From a virus, in IMG/VR virus record IMGVR_UViG_3300010413_000109, positions 1 through 32,828 of that record: a stretch of 32,828 nucleotides of DNA; one strand, given 5' to 3'. The notes below the pieces were generated by a model, which saw only the letters and a program-made list of their open reading frames with translations, ran no database searches and was not told where the DNA came from. Below, in pieces: positions 7,591 to 13,993 of this stretch (positions within the stretch are counted from its first letter, which is position 1; the number at the start of each line of letters is the position of its first letter). Both the position numbers and the translations under genes were made by a program.

Positions 7591-9489
7591 TTATCCTTTA
7601 CTCCAATGATCCTCTATTACTGCTTCAACTTCTACTGGCATAGAATGTATAAATTTCTCACCAGCTTTTATCATTTCATTCTTAGCAAACTCAGCAGCTT
7701 CTATCACAATATCCTCGGAAACTTCAAACCCTATTTCGTCATGTCCTTGTGTAACTAATTTAAATTTATCACCAAAAGGATTGTTATAATGACAATAACA
7801 CATTGCTAACTTAGTCATATCAGCACCAGTACCTTGAATTGGATGATTGAAACCTTCTCTCTTGACTTTACCTAAATATTTTATGTAGTCTCCGCCATCA
7901 ATAAACTTATCTCTAGGTTCAAAATACCTACGTCTACCAGCCATAGTTACTGAATAACCAGTCTCAACTACTTTATTTTCAAAAGCTGTTCTGAAAGAAA
8001 CAAATCTTGGCATCCCACCAAAAACTGCTAACATTATTCTTGTAGCTTCTTTCAATGTTATGCCAAGTCTGAACTTCAAACCACGTTCATCAATGCCATA
8101 AAACAAACCAAAGTTGATTGCTTTAGCTGCCTGTCTCTGTTCTTTTGTAACTTCTTCAATTGGTATATTATTTACAAGAGCTGCTGTAACAATGTGCATA
8201 TCTTTACCAGCATTATAAGCATCTATAATGTTTTGCTCTCCTGTAAACTCACCAATAATTCTATATTCTTGTTGAGAGTAGTCTATAGTGAGAAACTTAT
8301 TTCCAGATTCAGCCTCGAAACAGGCACGGTATTCACTAATAGCGGGAATATTTTGCATATTTGGATTTTTACAAGCCAATCTACCTGATGCTGTACCGTA
8401 CTGATGGTACTCGGCGTGAATGCGACCCGTCTTAGGATGAATTCTGGAAGTAAATTCCTCACCATATGTTGAAACTTTTTTTGCAAACTCTCTATATTTT
8501 ACAATATTTTCTGTAACTGGAAATTCTTCATAATGTTTTTTTAATGTAGCTGCTAAAGTATCCTGTACTTCAATTCCAGATAACAGCAATAAATTTTTCA
8601 TTTGTACATTAGAATCTATATTTAAATTTTCATAAATATAATTCTTAGCTAAAGTAACGTCTTTTACTTTTTCTAATTCTGTACTTCTTTTCTTAGCTCT
8701 TAAGTTCTTTCCTTCTTTATCTTTGAAAATACCTATGGCTATTGTAGCTTCTAGGAGATTTGGATACTTAGAAAAATCTACCCCATCCATAAAGAAATCT
8801 TTTACTATTTTTTCTTCAGCATCTGCCTTCTCTTGGTAAAGCTTAGCCATACCATTCCATTTATCAGCATTAAGATAGACACCATTAAGTTCCATCTGTG
8901 CTAATACTGGTAAGAATTTCATTTCTAATTGAAGAATTTTTTCTTGCTTAGAATTAATAATTTCTTCTAGCTGTTTATCACGAATAAGCTTAAGATATTT
9001 TAAATCATCAGCTGCATATTCATAATGTTCTTCTTTTAGTACTAAATTAGGATCAGTAAAATCTAATCTAATTCCTTTCTCTATATCAACATTGGCATAT
9101 TTTTTAACTAAATACTTTAAACCCGGATACTTAGTACCTTTACCATTAGTACAAATTATTTCAGAAATAAAAGTACAATAAACATTATCCAATAGAATAC
9201 CTAAATTAGATTTAATTAATTTAACATCATACTTAGCATTCTGTATAACACAAGTCTTACCTGAATTTTTAATCAGCTCCATAATATATATTTTAAATTT
9301 ATTATCTATCTTTCTATAATTAAATATATAGGTCTGATTATTAACTAATACTTGTAATAGAACTATTTTATCAGTAAGGGTATCTAAACCAGTAGTTTCA
9401 GTATCTAAATAAATAATATCTGTTAGACCTAAATCCTTTTGAAACTCTCCCAAACCTTTTGTAATATCCTCTACTAAAACGTAGCTCAT
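7591..9489 (-). CDS. polA: family A DNA polymerase with 3'-5' exonuclease
   Basis: The 632-residue polymerase has an active-looking proofreading domain: ExoI LDTET at 28-32, ExoII IQNAKYD at 82-88, ExoIII YAADD at 158-162. The polymerase domain has TASGRLACKNPNMQNIP around 366-382, motif A TIDYSQQEYR at 401-410 (Asp403), motif B RQAAKAINFGLFYG at 452-465 (Lys456, Phe460) and motif C QGHDEIGFEV at 581-590 with the catalytic Asp584. There is no 5'-3' nuclease domain. The position matching E. coli Phe762 is Phe, not the Tyr of T7 or the Leu found in some phages. This is the replicative polymerase and the first gene of the leftward operon, behind a long structured leader. AAGGAG precedes the ATG. 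Confidence 0.97.
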   Translation of the reverse strand: MSYVLVEDITKGLGEFQKDLGLTDIIYLDTETTGLDTLTDKIVLLQVLVNNQTYIFNYRKIDNKFKIYIMELIKNSGKTCVIQNAKYDVKLIKSNLGILLDNVYCTFISEIICTNGKGTKYPGLKYLVKKYANVDIEKGIRLDFTDPNLVLKEEHYEYAADDLKYLKLIRDKQLEEIINSKQEKILQLEMKFLPVLAQMELNGVYLNADKWNGMAKLYQEKADAEEKIVKDFFMDGVDFSKYPNLLEATIAIGIFKDKEGKNLRAKKRSTELEKVKDVTLAKNYIYENLNIDSNVQMKNLLLLSGIEVQDTLAATLKKHYEEFPVTENIVKYREFAKKVSTYGEEFTSRIHPKTGRIHAEYHQYGTASGRLACKNPNMQNIPAISEYRACFEAESGNKFLTIDYSQQEYRIIGEFTGEQNIIDAYNAGKDMHIVTAALVNNIPIEEVTKEQRQAAKAINFGLFYGIDERGLKFRLGITLKEATRIMLAVFGGMPRFVSFRTAFENKVVETGYSVTMAGRRRYFEPRDKFIDGGDYIKYLGKVKREGFNHPIQGTGADMTKLAMCYCHYNNPFGDKFKLVTQGHDEIGFEVSEDIVIEAAEFAKNEMIKAGEKFIHSMPVEVEAVIEDHWSKG

Positions 9490-9508
9490 AAAACTCCTTT
9501 CAAACAGT

Positions 9509-9646
9509 ATACCCCTATTAAGTACTTAATCTTATTTATTAAATTCTTCCCTTTCTTTTTTATATAAATCATCTGGCTGATTTGACTTATTTATTCAAGT
9601 CTTGGCTCCGCCAGCTTAAGGGTATTCTTTTTTTAAATTTCCTTCT
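9509..9646 (-). other. structured 5' leader of the polymerase operon (inverted-repeat array)
   Basis: Between the leftward promoter at about 9653 and the polymerase start there are several perfect or near-perfect inverted repeats: 9603-9606/9610-9613 (TGGC/GCCA), 9584-9588/9597-9601 (GACTT/AAGTC), 9566-9571/9578-9583 (AAATCA/TGATTT), and a 14-bp palindrome ATTAAGTACTTAAT at 9517-9530. The outer ends pair as well: GGGTAT at 9620-9625 with ATACCC at 9509-9514, just before the ribosome binding site. In RNA this gives several adjacent hairpins closed by a long-range helix, as in a riboswitch or autoregulatory leader. A replication origin with hairpins is an equally open reading. No tRNA could be fitted. 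Confidence 0.5.
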
Positions 9647-9652
9647 ACCTAT

Positions 9653-9682
9653 ATTATACCATAAAATGATCATTTATGCGAC
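9653..9682 (-). promoter_or_regulatory. leftward extended -10 promoter for the replication operon
   Basis: On the minus strand, TGGTATAAT (TATAAT at plus positions 9653-9658) forms an extended -10 element pointing to the polymerase operon. The -35 region is not TTGACA-like (near TCGCAT). The spacer contains a perfect 12-bp palindrome AAATGATCATTT (9664-9675), a possible operator. The same ATGGTATAAT-type core occurs at three rightward sites in the window. Confidence 0.65.
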
Positions 9683-9732
9683 ACTTTTTGAAAACTCTAA
9701 TCCTCCCTTAATGTATTGTTAATGTTAATATG

Positions 9733-9761
9733 CTACAATTACTATTGAAATGTGGTATAAT
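9733..9761 (+). promoter_or_regulatory. rightward extended -10 promoter for the right arm
   Basis: TGTGGTATAAT at 9751-9761 is an extended -10 promoter facing the gene at 9823. The upstream hexamer at the usual -35 distance (ctacaa) is poor. The expected start of transcription, near 9768, coincides with the beginning of the inverted repeat 9768-9792. Confidence 0.65.
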
Positions 9762-9767
9762 TAAGGT

Positions 9768-9792
9768 AGAGATTGGTATGTAGCCAACCTCT
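9768..9792 (+). repeat. inverted repeat between opposing promoters (leader hairpin or operator)
   Basis: The arms AGAGATTGGT (9768-9777) and GCCAACCTCT (9783-9792) pair at eight of ten positions plus one G-T pair, with a 5-nt loop. The repeat lies between the predicted start sites of the rightward promoter (about 9768) and the opposing leftward promoter (about 9786). It may be a protein-binding operator or a 5' hairpin on the rightward transcript. Confidence 0.5.
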
Positions 9793-9820
9793 ATTATATC
9801 ACAAATTTGAAAGGAGTCAA
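9793..9820 (-). promoter_or_regulatory. second leftward promoter, near-consensus sigma-A type
   Basis: On the minus strand TTGACT (9815-9820), a 16-bp spacer and TGATATAAT (TATAAT at 9793-9798) give a good vegetative promoter with extended -10. It faces the rightward promoter head-on and overlaps the ribosome binding site of the gene at 9823, so the two cannot easily fire together. It would give a longer leader for the replication operon. Confidence 0.55.
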
Positions 9821-9822
9821 GT

Positions 9823-10080
9823 ATGAATGAATTAACAAGACAAGCATTAGATATAGAAAAATTAAGAAAGGAAAATGAAAAATTAATACAAGAAAACAGG
9901 ATGCTAATGGACTCTGTTGATTTTTTCACTCAAGCTTTACTATGGACTGGAGGAGCTGAAGAATTTAAAAAAGAAGGAAAAGCTAAAGAGGGATGGGATA
10001 ATATTTTAGCTAGGTTAACCCAAGAAATTTCAAGAATAGAGAAAATGAAGAAAGATAAAAACTATTGGAATATTCGTTGA
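9823..10080 (+). CDS. small coiled-coil protein, 85 aa
   Basis: First gene of the rightward arm, with GAAAGGAG before ATG. Residues 3-30 form a strongly charged heptad helix (RQALDIEKLRKENEKLIQEN), followed by a short segment with Trp-Thr-Gly-Gly and a second charged helix (LTQEISRIEKMKKDK). It is not recognised as a family. It is expected early because of its place next to the control region, and it could be a regulator or a host-takeover protein. Confidence 0.75.
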   Translation: MNELTRQALDIEKLRKENEKLIQENRMLMDSVDFFTQALLWTGGAEEFKKEGKAKEGWDNILARLTQEISRIEKMKKDKNYWNIR

Positions 10081-10277
10081 GAACCTTAGCTTTATATATA
10101 ATCTATTTAATTTTTGGTTTCATATTAATGTTTCTATTTTATATAGATTATTTTCCACCACTAGCTGAAGTCATAATGGCTACGGTTTTATTGTGGTGTT
10201 TTATTTATGCAGCTAACATAACTTATGTGGTAGGGTTTGGTAAGTTATTGAGGAGGCAATTAAAAAATGAAAAGTAA
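10065..10277 (+). CDS. small membrane protein, two transmembrane helices
   Basis: Seventy residues with two hydrophobic helices at about 8-27 (LALYIIYLIFGFILMFLFYI) and 32-52 (LAEVIMATVLLWCFIYAANI), and a basic tail (GKLLRRQLKNEK) suggesting the C-terminus stays in the cytoplasm. The start is a TTG, either 10065 or 10077; both overlap the end of the previous gene and neither has a strong ribosome binding site, so translation may depend on coupling. Function unknown. Confidence 0.6.
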   Translation: MEYSLRTLALYIIYLIFGFILMFLFYIDYFPPLAEVIMATVLLWCFIYAANITYVVGFGKLLRRQLKNEK

Positions 10278-10344
10278 AGAGATACTCTTTTGGGTATTAC
10301 TGTTTATAGTGATAGCTGTTTTATTATCAGCCGGAGGTTGTTAA
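10267..10344 (+). CDS. 25-aa hydrophobic micropeptide ending in Cys
   Basis: A 25-codon gene starts at ATG 10267 behind a full AGGAGG (10251-10256), and its TAA stop overlaps the ATG of the next gene (taATG). The peptide has a short charged start (MKSKE), one hydrophobic helix (ILFWVLLFIVIAVLL) and ends SAGGC. It looks like a lipoprotein signal peptide that stops at the Cys, although the last residues do not fit the lipobox exactly. A single-helix membrane micropeptide is the safe reading. It may also serve only to couple translation to the next gene. Confidence 0.6.
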   Translation: MKSKEILFWVLLFIVIAVLLSAGGC

Positions 10345-10571
10345 TGGCAATTAAATTACCAGATGGTAGGTATAAATGTAGTTGGTGTAATAAGATATAT
10401 CCAGACCAAACTAAAGCAGATAGTTGTAGGGATAAGCATGACATAGTTTATATACCTATGTTACGCTCTGATGTAAGCAGACTGTTACAATTTATGGCTA
10501 CCAAAGATGAAAAGTTAATAACAACTACAATGTACCAGAGTCTACAAAGATTTCTGGGGAAGGTAGTATGA
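10344..10571 (+). CDS. small zinc-finger-like protein, 75 aa
   Basis: The start is the ATG at 10344 behind GGAGG; an upstream in-frame extension lacks a ribosome binding site and runs through the micropeptide gene. Residues 10-31 hold CSWCNKIYPDQTKADSCRDKH, a Cys2-Cys/His pattern like a C2H2-type zinc finger, preceded by a short beta segment (KLPDGRYK). The rest (residues 40-75) is helical. A small nucleic-acid or protein-binding factor is plausible. Confidence 0.7.
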   Translation: MAIKLPDGRYKCSWCNKIYPDQTKADSCRDKHDIVYIPMLRSDVSRLLQFMATKDEKLITTTMYQSLQRFLGKVV

Positions 10572-10762
10572 AGATATGTTTCAAATGCGAAAAGGCTATA
10601 AAAGAGGAAGAACCAATATTCATGTATGCGATAGATATACCATACGTGAATTTGTGGTTTCATAGGAGTTGTTTTGAGGAAATAGAAAACACTACGGAGG
10701 CATACTTATTGTCAAATTACGATAAATTAAATGAATTTGTATCAGATTTACATAAGAAATAG
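10568..10762 (+). CDS. small zinc-binding protein, 64 aa
   Basis: The sequence MKICFKCEKAIKEEEPIF and the later LWFHRSCFEEI give a Cys-x2-Cys ... His-x2-Cys set, the spacing of a LIM or PHD-like half-finger. The C-terminal 25 residues are helical and acidic. It overlaps the previous gene by 4 bp (ATGA) and is the last gene before the next promoter. It may bind a host protein; the function is unknown. Confidence 0.7.
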   Translation: MKICFKCEKAIKEEEPIFMYAIDIPYVNLWFHRSCFEEIENTTEAYLLSNYDKLNEFVSDLHKK

Positions 10763-10800
10763 CGTAATTTTACGCACAAAATACAAAAATATGGTATAAT
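10762..10800 (+). promoter_or_regulatory. rightward extended -10 promoter with hairpin at -35
   Basis: ATGGTATAAT at 10791-10800 repeats the extended -10 core used elsewhere in this phage. The -35 region is not TTGACA-like but includes a small inverted repeat GCGTA/TACGC (10762-10766, 10771-10775), which could be an operator or the end of the upstream transcript. It drives the gene at 10824 and probably the packaging region. Confidence 0.65.
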
Positions 10801-10823
10801 TAACTATAGAGGAGCTTATATAA

Positions 10824-11006
10824 ATGCAAGAAAAACCAAAGGTAAATGAAAAGATTTATGATTTTACTGACCAGTTTGAGGAGTTAGAACGAACAGATAC
10901 TATGTTAGATAAACATTATGAATGCCCAATTTGTTACACACTACTAATAAGAGTTGGTAGATGTGAAACCTGTCCCAATTGTGGCTGGAGTAGTTGTAGT
11001 ATATAA
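10824..11006 (+). CDS. zinc ribbon protein resembling the C-terminus of B12-dependent RNR
   Basis: The 60-residue protein ends in a four-cysteine ribbon (ECPICYTLLIRVGRCETCPN, then CGWSSC). The spacing and the CETCPNCGWSSC segment closely resemble the C-terminal zinc ribbon of adenosylcobalamin-dependent ribonucleotide reductase (NrdJ). The N-terminal 30 residues are acidic and unknown. No reductase catalytic domain is present in the window, so this may be a stray domain reused as a binding module. It has GAGGAG upstream and its own promoter. Confidence 0.7.
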   Translation: MQEKPKVNEKIYDFTDQFEELERTDTMLDKHYECPICYTLLIRVGRCETCPNCGWSSCSI

Positions 11007-11017
11007 AAGGAGGTTAG

Positions 11018-11218
11018 ATGAAACCTAAACTCAAAGGTAGAAACTGGTGGGGAAGAAGAACAAAAACCAGTTGGAGTGCTGGATGTAAGACACACTCCGA
11101 TATTTTGAGAATAAACGAATCTAATCAACAAGTAAAAGATTTTATGATAGGAGATAGTATTGTCAAAACACAAGAGAACAATAAGTCCGAAGAGTCTCAG
11201 AAATCTTCCTCAATATAA
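11018..11218 (+). CDS. small basic protein, 66 aa
   Basis: The gene has an excellent AAAGGAGG site before its ATG. The protein begins with a basic, Trp-rich stretch (MKPKLKGRNWWGRRTKTSWS) that may bind nucleic acid, followed by a polar tail rich in Asn, Ser and Lys. Its last 59 bp overlap the next gene in another frame, and both genes have convincing ribosome binding sites. Function unknown. Confidence 0.6.
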   Translation: MKPKLKGRNWWGRRTKTSWSAGCKTHSDILRINESNQQVKDFMIGDSIVKTQENNKSEESQKSSSI

Positions 11219-11864
11219 AGATTTGAGTGATGATGAATTTCTAAAAGTAATAGACGCTAGAAAAGAAGAGTATGAGACAGCACCTCTTGGTGAAGACTTT
11301 GAGGAAAGGATTGAAAACAAAATAGATGAACTTACGGAAGATTATGATCTTTCTGATATGAAATCAAATGATCTTCTAATACTCAGGGCTTTAGCACAAA
11401 GCTTAATTTCATTAGAAGACTTTGAATTATTAGCTTATGAAGAGCGTCAGAATATTGACGCTAACAATCTTATGACTGTTGATAAGGTACAGAAGATCAT
11501 TTCTGATTTAAGAAGAGATATTTCTAATCAACAAACTGATTTAAAGATTAGTCGTAAGATTAGAAAGAGTGATGACAGGGAGGATGTTATCCAAACTGTG
11601 GAGTTACTTAAGGAGAAAGCACAAAAGTTTTATAAACAAAAAATGGCTTATATAGTATGTCCTGCATGTGATATGCTTTTAGCCACTCTCTGGGTACAAT
11701 ATCCAGAAGTTGATAATGAACTTACTTTTGTTTGTAATAGAAGGAAAGGAGGAGAAGAGCCAGAGGTTTTATGTAATCATAAGTTTACAGTATATACTAA
11801 AGACTTATGGGCTACTAAAGAAGTTACCAATAAACCAGAGGTTCTTCCAGAAAGTATAACTTAA
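11160..11864 (+). CDS. putative terminase small subunit / packaging accessory protein
   Basis: The start is TTG at 11160, behind AGGAG. The 234-residue protein has the segment SLRNLPQYKDLSDDEFLKVI near the N-terminus, a helical middle with many charges (residues 60-165), and a C-terminal zinc-like region with CPACD, a later VCNRR and LCNH. The N-terminal phrase resembles those of some small terminase subunits of environmental phages, but I am recalling style, not a proven match. Genes for sugar metabolism separate it from the large terminase at 17945, which is unusual. A DNA-binding regulator is the alternative. Confidence 0.45.
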   Translation: MSKHKRTISPKSLRNLPQYKDLSDDEFLKVIDARKEEYETAPLGEDFEERIENKIDELTEDYDLSDMKSNDLLILRALAQSLISLEDFELLAYEERQNIDANNLMTVDKVQKIISDLRRDISNQQTDLKISRKIRKSDDREDVIQTVELLKEKAQKFYKQKMAYIVCPACDMLLATLWVQYPEVDNELTFVCNRRKGGEEPEVLCNHKFTVYTKDLWATKEVTNKPEVLPESIT

Positions 11865-12805
11865 TGTGGTATATAGTATCTAGAATAGGAATAGATTACG
11901 CAGCTTTCTATCCAATTTATGTACTTAGTAAACATATGAAAGCTAAGTATATGAATTATTTAGAGGCTAAAGACACTAATTTTTCTGGTGCAAATGTTAT
12001 TTTACATTGTGTGTGGAAAAAGAATCAATATGATGCTTGGAAAACTTTGCCTGAAAAAATAAAAAAAGAAGCTAAAAATCTCTGGGTAGAGTTTGATGCT
12101 GATAGTCATTTAGATAAATTATATCAATTAGATAGACCTAAAAATTCTTCACAATTTTTTCAAAAGACATTTGCACCAGTAGATAAATTTATCTGGGAAG
12201 AACCATTATTCTATAATCCTTTTGTTAGACCTGTAGAGAGAATACAATTACGTTGTTATCACAAGGAATTTGAGAAACCAATCTCAGCAATTAAAGATAT
12301 AGATTTTTTCACTTGCTTAGATACTGATAAAAATATTTCTGAAACAATTACTTTATTTACAGAATTAAAAAAAGCTGGACATAGTATTTGTTTTATGATA
12401 TTGAATCAAAATCTTTTTAATTTCTATAAAGATAAACTTCCTTTTCCAATTATAACAAATGAATTAAAATTCTCAAATAATTCTATTCAGAGATTTAATC
12501 ATCTAATGCAAAGGAGTAAAGTATATGTGGACTTATCTTATAGGCTTACTACTGGTAGGGTGGTTTATGATGCTAGTTTTTATGGTGCATATTTTGTTGG
12601 GAGCAATACTTACGGTGCTACTGATGTTTTATTTCCAGAGTATTCCTTAACTACTTATCCAGTAGATTTGACTAAAACTTTTGAATATTGTGAGAGAGCT
12701 TTATCAGATTGGACTAAGGAAAAAATTGTAGAAAAAAGAAATCAACTTAGAACTCACGCTAATGTAGATTTATTTATAAAGGAGTTAGAAGAAAGGAGTA
12801 AGTGA
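11864..12805 (+). CDS. GT-B-like glycosyltransferase
   Basis: The 313-residue protein looks like a divergent GT-B glycosyltransferase. The C-terminal part has a stretch like the nucleotide-sugar site of GT4-type enzymes: SKVYVDLSYRLTTGRVVYDA, then SFYGAYFVGSNTYGATDVLFP, where family members usually have TGR..EA...G.PVV.S...G. The N-terminal half (FYPIYVLSKHMKAKYMNYLE) has the Rossmann-like order of strands. The sugar and acceptor cannot be read from sequence. It starts with ATG overlapping the previous stop (taATG) and lies ahead of the nonulosonic acid cassette, so it probably works with it on virion or cell-surface glycans. Confidence 0.65.
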   Translation: MWYIVSRIGIDYAAFYPIYVLSKHMKAKYMNYLEAKDTNFSGANVILHCVWKKNQYDAWKTLPEKIKKEAKNLWVEFDADSHLDKLYQLDRPKNSSQFFQKTFAPVDKFIWEEPLFYNPFVRPVERIQLRCYHKEFEKPISAIKDIDFFTCLDTDKNISETITLFTELKKAGHSICFMILNQNLFNFYKDKLPFPIITNELKFSNNSIQRFNHLMQRSKVYVDLSYRLTTGRVVYDASFYGAYFVGSNTYGATDVLFPEYSLTTYPVDLTKTFEYCERALSDWTKEKIVEKRNQLRTHANVDLFIKELEERSK

Positions 12806-12984
12806 TGGCTACTATTTATGATGATTGTAAGATGGTAACTTTTGCTAATAGTTTAAGAGGAGTACTACAATTAGCAGACAGGTGGTTAGAAAACAATCCC
12901 GTTGTAATAATTAAAGTAGTTATAAGTAGTGATGTTCATGATAGTTATTTAACAATTTTTTATAGGGAAAGGAAGGAACAATGA
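12805..12984 (+). CDS. hypothetical protein, 59 aa
   Basis: The ATG at 12805 follows GAAAGGAG and overlaps the stop of the glycosyltransferase gene (tgATG). The protein alternates hydrophobic and polar residues (NNPVVIIKVVISSDVHDSYL), suggesting a small alpha/beta fold. No motif is recognised. Confidence 0.6.
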   Translation: MATIYDDCKMVTFANSLRGVLQLADRWLENNPVVIIKVVISSDVHDSYLTIFYRERKEQ

Positions 12985-13268
12985 ACGAGTTATTAGTAGT
13001 ACAGTTAGTTGCTGTCGGAGTTGCGATTTTATTTTTAGGAATTGCAATTGGAAGAATTTTAGGTGCAAAACAATATGATAAAATCATAGATGTTTACCAT
13101 GAAATTTGTGATGATTGGAATAGAATTTATCTTCAAGGTATGGCTGATTGGAAAGAAATGTACAAGAATAGCAGTAATGATTATATAAATGAAATGAAAT
13201 CACACACAGAAACTATTATTAAATTTACAAAGGAGCAAGAGGAATGGAAGAAAAACCTAGAGAAGTAA
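12981..13268 (+). CDS. single-pass membrane protein with coiled-coil tail, 95 aa
   Basis: A hydrophobic helix at residues 4-28 (LLVVQLVAVGVAILFLGIAI) is followed by a long charged helix with Glu, Lys and aromatic residues. This resembles phage spanin- or Rz-like inner membrane proteins, or tape-like membrane-bound factors, but there is no lysis gene near it, so function is open. The ATG overlaps the previous stop (ATGA). Confidence 0.6.
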   Translation: MNELLVVQLVAVGVAILFLGIAIGRILGAKQYDKIIDVYHEICDDWNRIYLQGMADWKEMYKNSSNDYINEMKSHTETIIKFTKEQEEWKKNLEK

Positions 13269-13456
13269 CAGATTTAGAAAAACAATTTGTGATGTTGCTT
13301 GGTTATTTTATTTATAAATATTGTGATGGAAAGCCAGCAGAGTTAGACCACGATGGTTTTATTAATTTTATGGATAAAAATCCTCAGTTAGAAAGAATGG
13401 ATCAAGAGCTAACTTCTTATTATAAGGTAAGTTTTAATGAAGGTCCTATTCATTAG
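13244..13456 (+). CDS. hypothetical protein, 70 aa
   Basis: AAGGAG lies at a good distance before the ATG at 13244, which is inside the end of the previous gene. The protein is acidic and helical (DLEKQFVMLLGYFIYKYCDG) with no known motif. It overlaps the metalloprotease gene by 20 bp. Confidence 0.6.
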   Translation: MEEKPREVTDLEKQFVMLLGYFIYKYCDGKPAELDHDGFINFMDKNPQLERMDQELTSYYKVSFNEGPIH

Positions 13457-13880
13457 TTTGTTATTGTTGAGTATTTCAATTATTGATCCATTTTCTACAG
13501 ATTCTGCAAATAATTTTGCAGAAGAAATGCAACCTTATTTTGGAGTACCCACTAATTGGCAGATAAAAGATTTAGGTAGTTGGTGGTCTGCTACTTTAGC
13601 AGTTGGTGATCCTCTTGTTTGTACTACCACAGTATATCTTTCTCCTAAGTGGAAAACAGAACAAAGTGCTCTTTGGAAATATACACTAGCCCATGAGTGG
13701 GCACACGTAAAACAGGGAAAGAGATGTGTAAACAATGAACATAGTGCTGATATAATTGCACTAACTAGTTTAGCTAAAGCTGGTGAATGGGGTGCTTTTA
13801 TAATAGGTGCGAACTGGCTAATGGACACAGGACAATTTACTATGAATGAAATAGTTAATATTGTGAAAGGAGTTAAGTGA
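13437..13880 (+). CDS. secreted HExxH (gluzincin-type) metalloprotease
   Basis: The 147-residue protein begins with a signal peptide-like sequence (Lys2, hydrophobic core at residues 3-17). The catalytic motif is H86-E-W-A-H90 within TLAHEWAHVKQG. Downstream, E101-H-S-A-D105 (NNEHSADIIAL) fits the ExxxD segment of gluzincins such as M48, where Glu supplies the third zinc ligand. Cys62 and Cys97 could form a disulphide, consistent with an extracytoplasmic location. The product should be exported or membrane-anchored and cleave proteins at the cell surface. It lies just before the nonulosonic acid cassette. It may act on host surface proteins, or be a moron unrelated to virion assembly. Length is short for full M48 peptidases. 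Confidence 0.75.
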   Translation: MKVLFISLLLLSISIIDPFSTDSANNFAEEMQPYFGVPTNWQIKDLGSWWSATLAVGDPLVCTTTVYLSPKWKTEQSALWKYTLAHEWAHVKQGKRCVNNEHSADIIALTSLAKAGEWGAFIIGANWLMDTGQFTMNEIVNIVKGVK

Positions 13881-13993
13881 TGATAACAAGTAAGAATATT
13901 GGCAAAATCCGCAGGTTTCTTTTTGTACCTTGGCGATCAAGGTGGAACGCATGGGTAAGAGATATTACAGCCATGCTTGAAAGGAGTACATAA
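13880..13993 (+). CDS. 37-aa Arg/Trp-rich micropeptide
   Basis: A short gene with GAAAGGAG upstream; its ATG overlaps the stop of the protease gene (tgATG) and its TAA overlaps the next ATG (taATG). The peptide MITSKNIGKIRRFLFVPWRS and on contains five Arg and three Trp residues in a potential amphipathic helix. Exact start-stop overlaps on both sides argue that it is real. It resembles cationic membrane-active peptides in composition, but no function is known. Confidence 0.6.
   Translation: MITSKNIGKIRRFLFVPWRSRWNAWVRDITAMLERST

Noticed and set aside
8283-8486. 67-codon frame on the same strand as the polymerase
   Set aside because: It lies fully inside the polymerase domain, which has intact motifs in the other frame, so it is a shadow frame.
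9560-9615. Possible tRNA on the plus strand ending in CCGCCA with a TTCAAGT-like loop
   Set aside because: The segment next to TTCAAGT does not form a T stem, and no acceptor or anticodon arms could be paired.
9708-9929. 73-codon open frame on the minus strand over the control region
   Set aside because: It covers the promoters and the start of the convincing gene at 9823, lacks a ribosome binding site, and its Ser/Ile/Phe-rich translation looks like the shadow of a coiled-coil gene.
10065-10277. Holin identity for the second two-helix membrane protein
   Set aside because: It is next to the control region among unknown early-type genes and no lysis gene accompanies it.
13535-13828. 97-codon minus-strand frame
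   Set aside because: Antisense to the metalloprotease gene, whose HEWAH motif and signal peptide show the plus frame is real.
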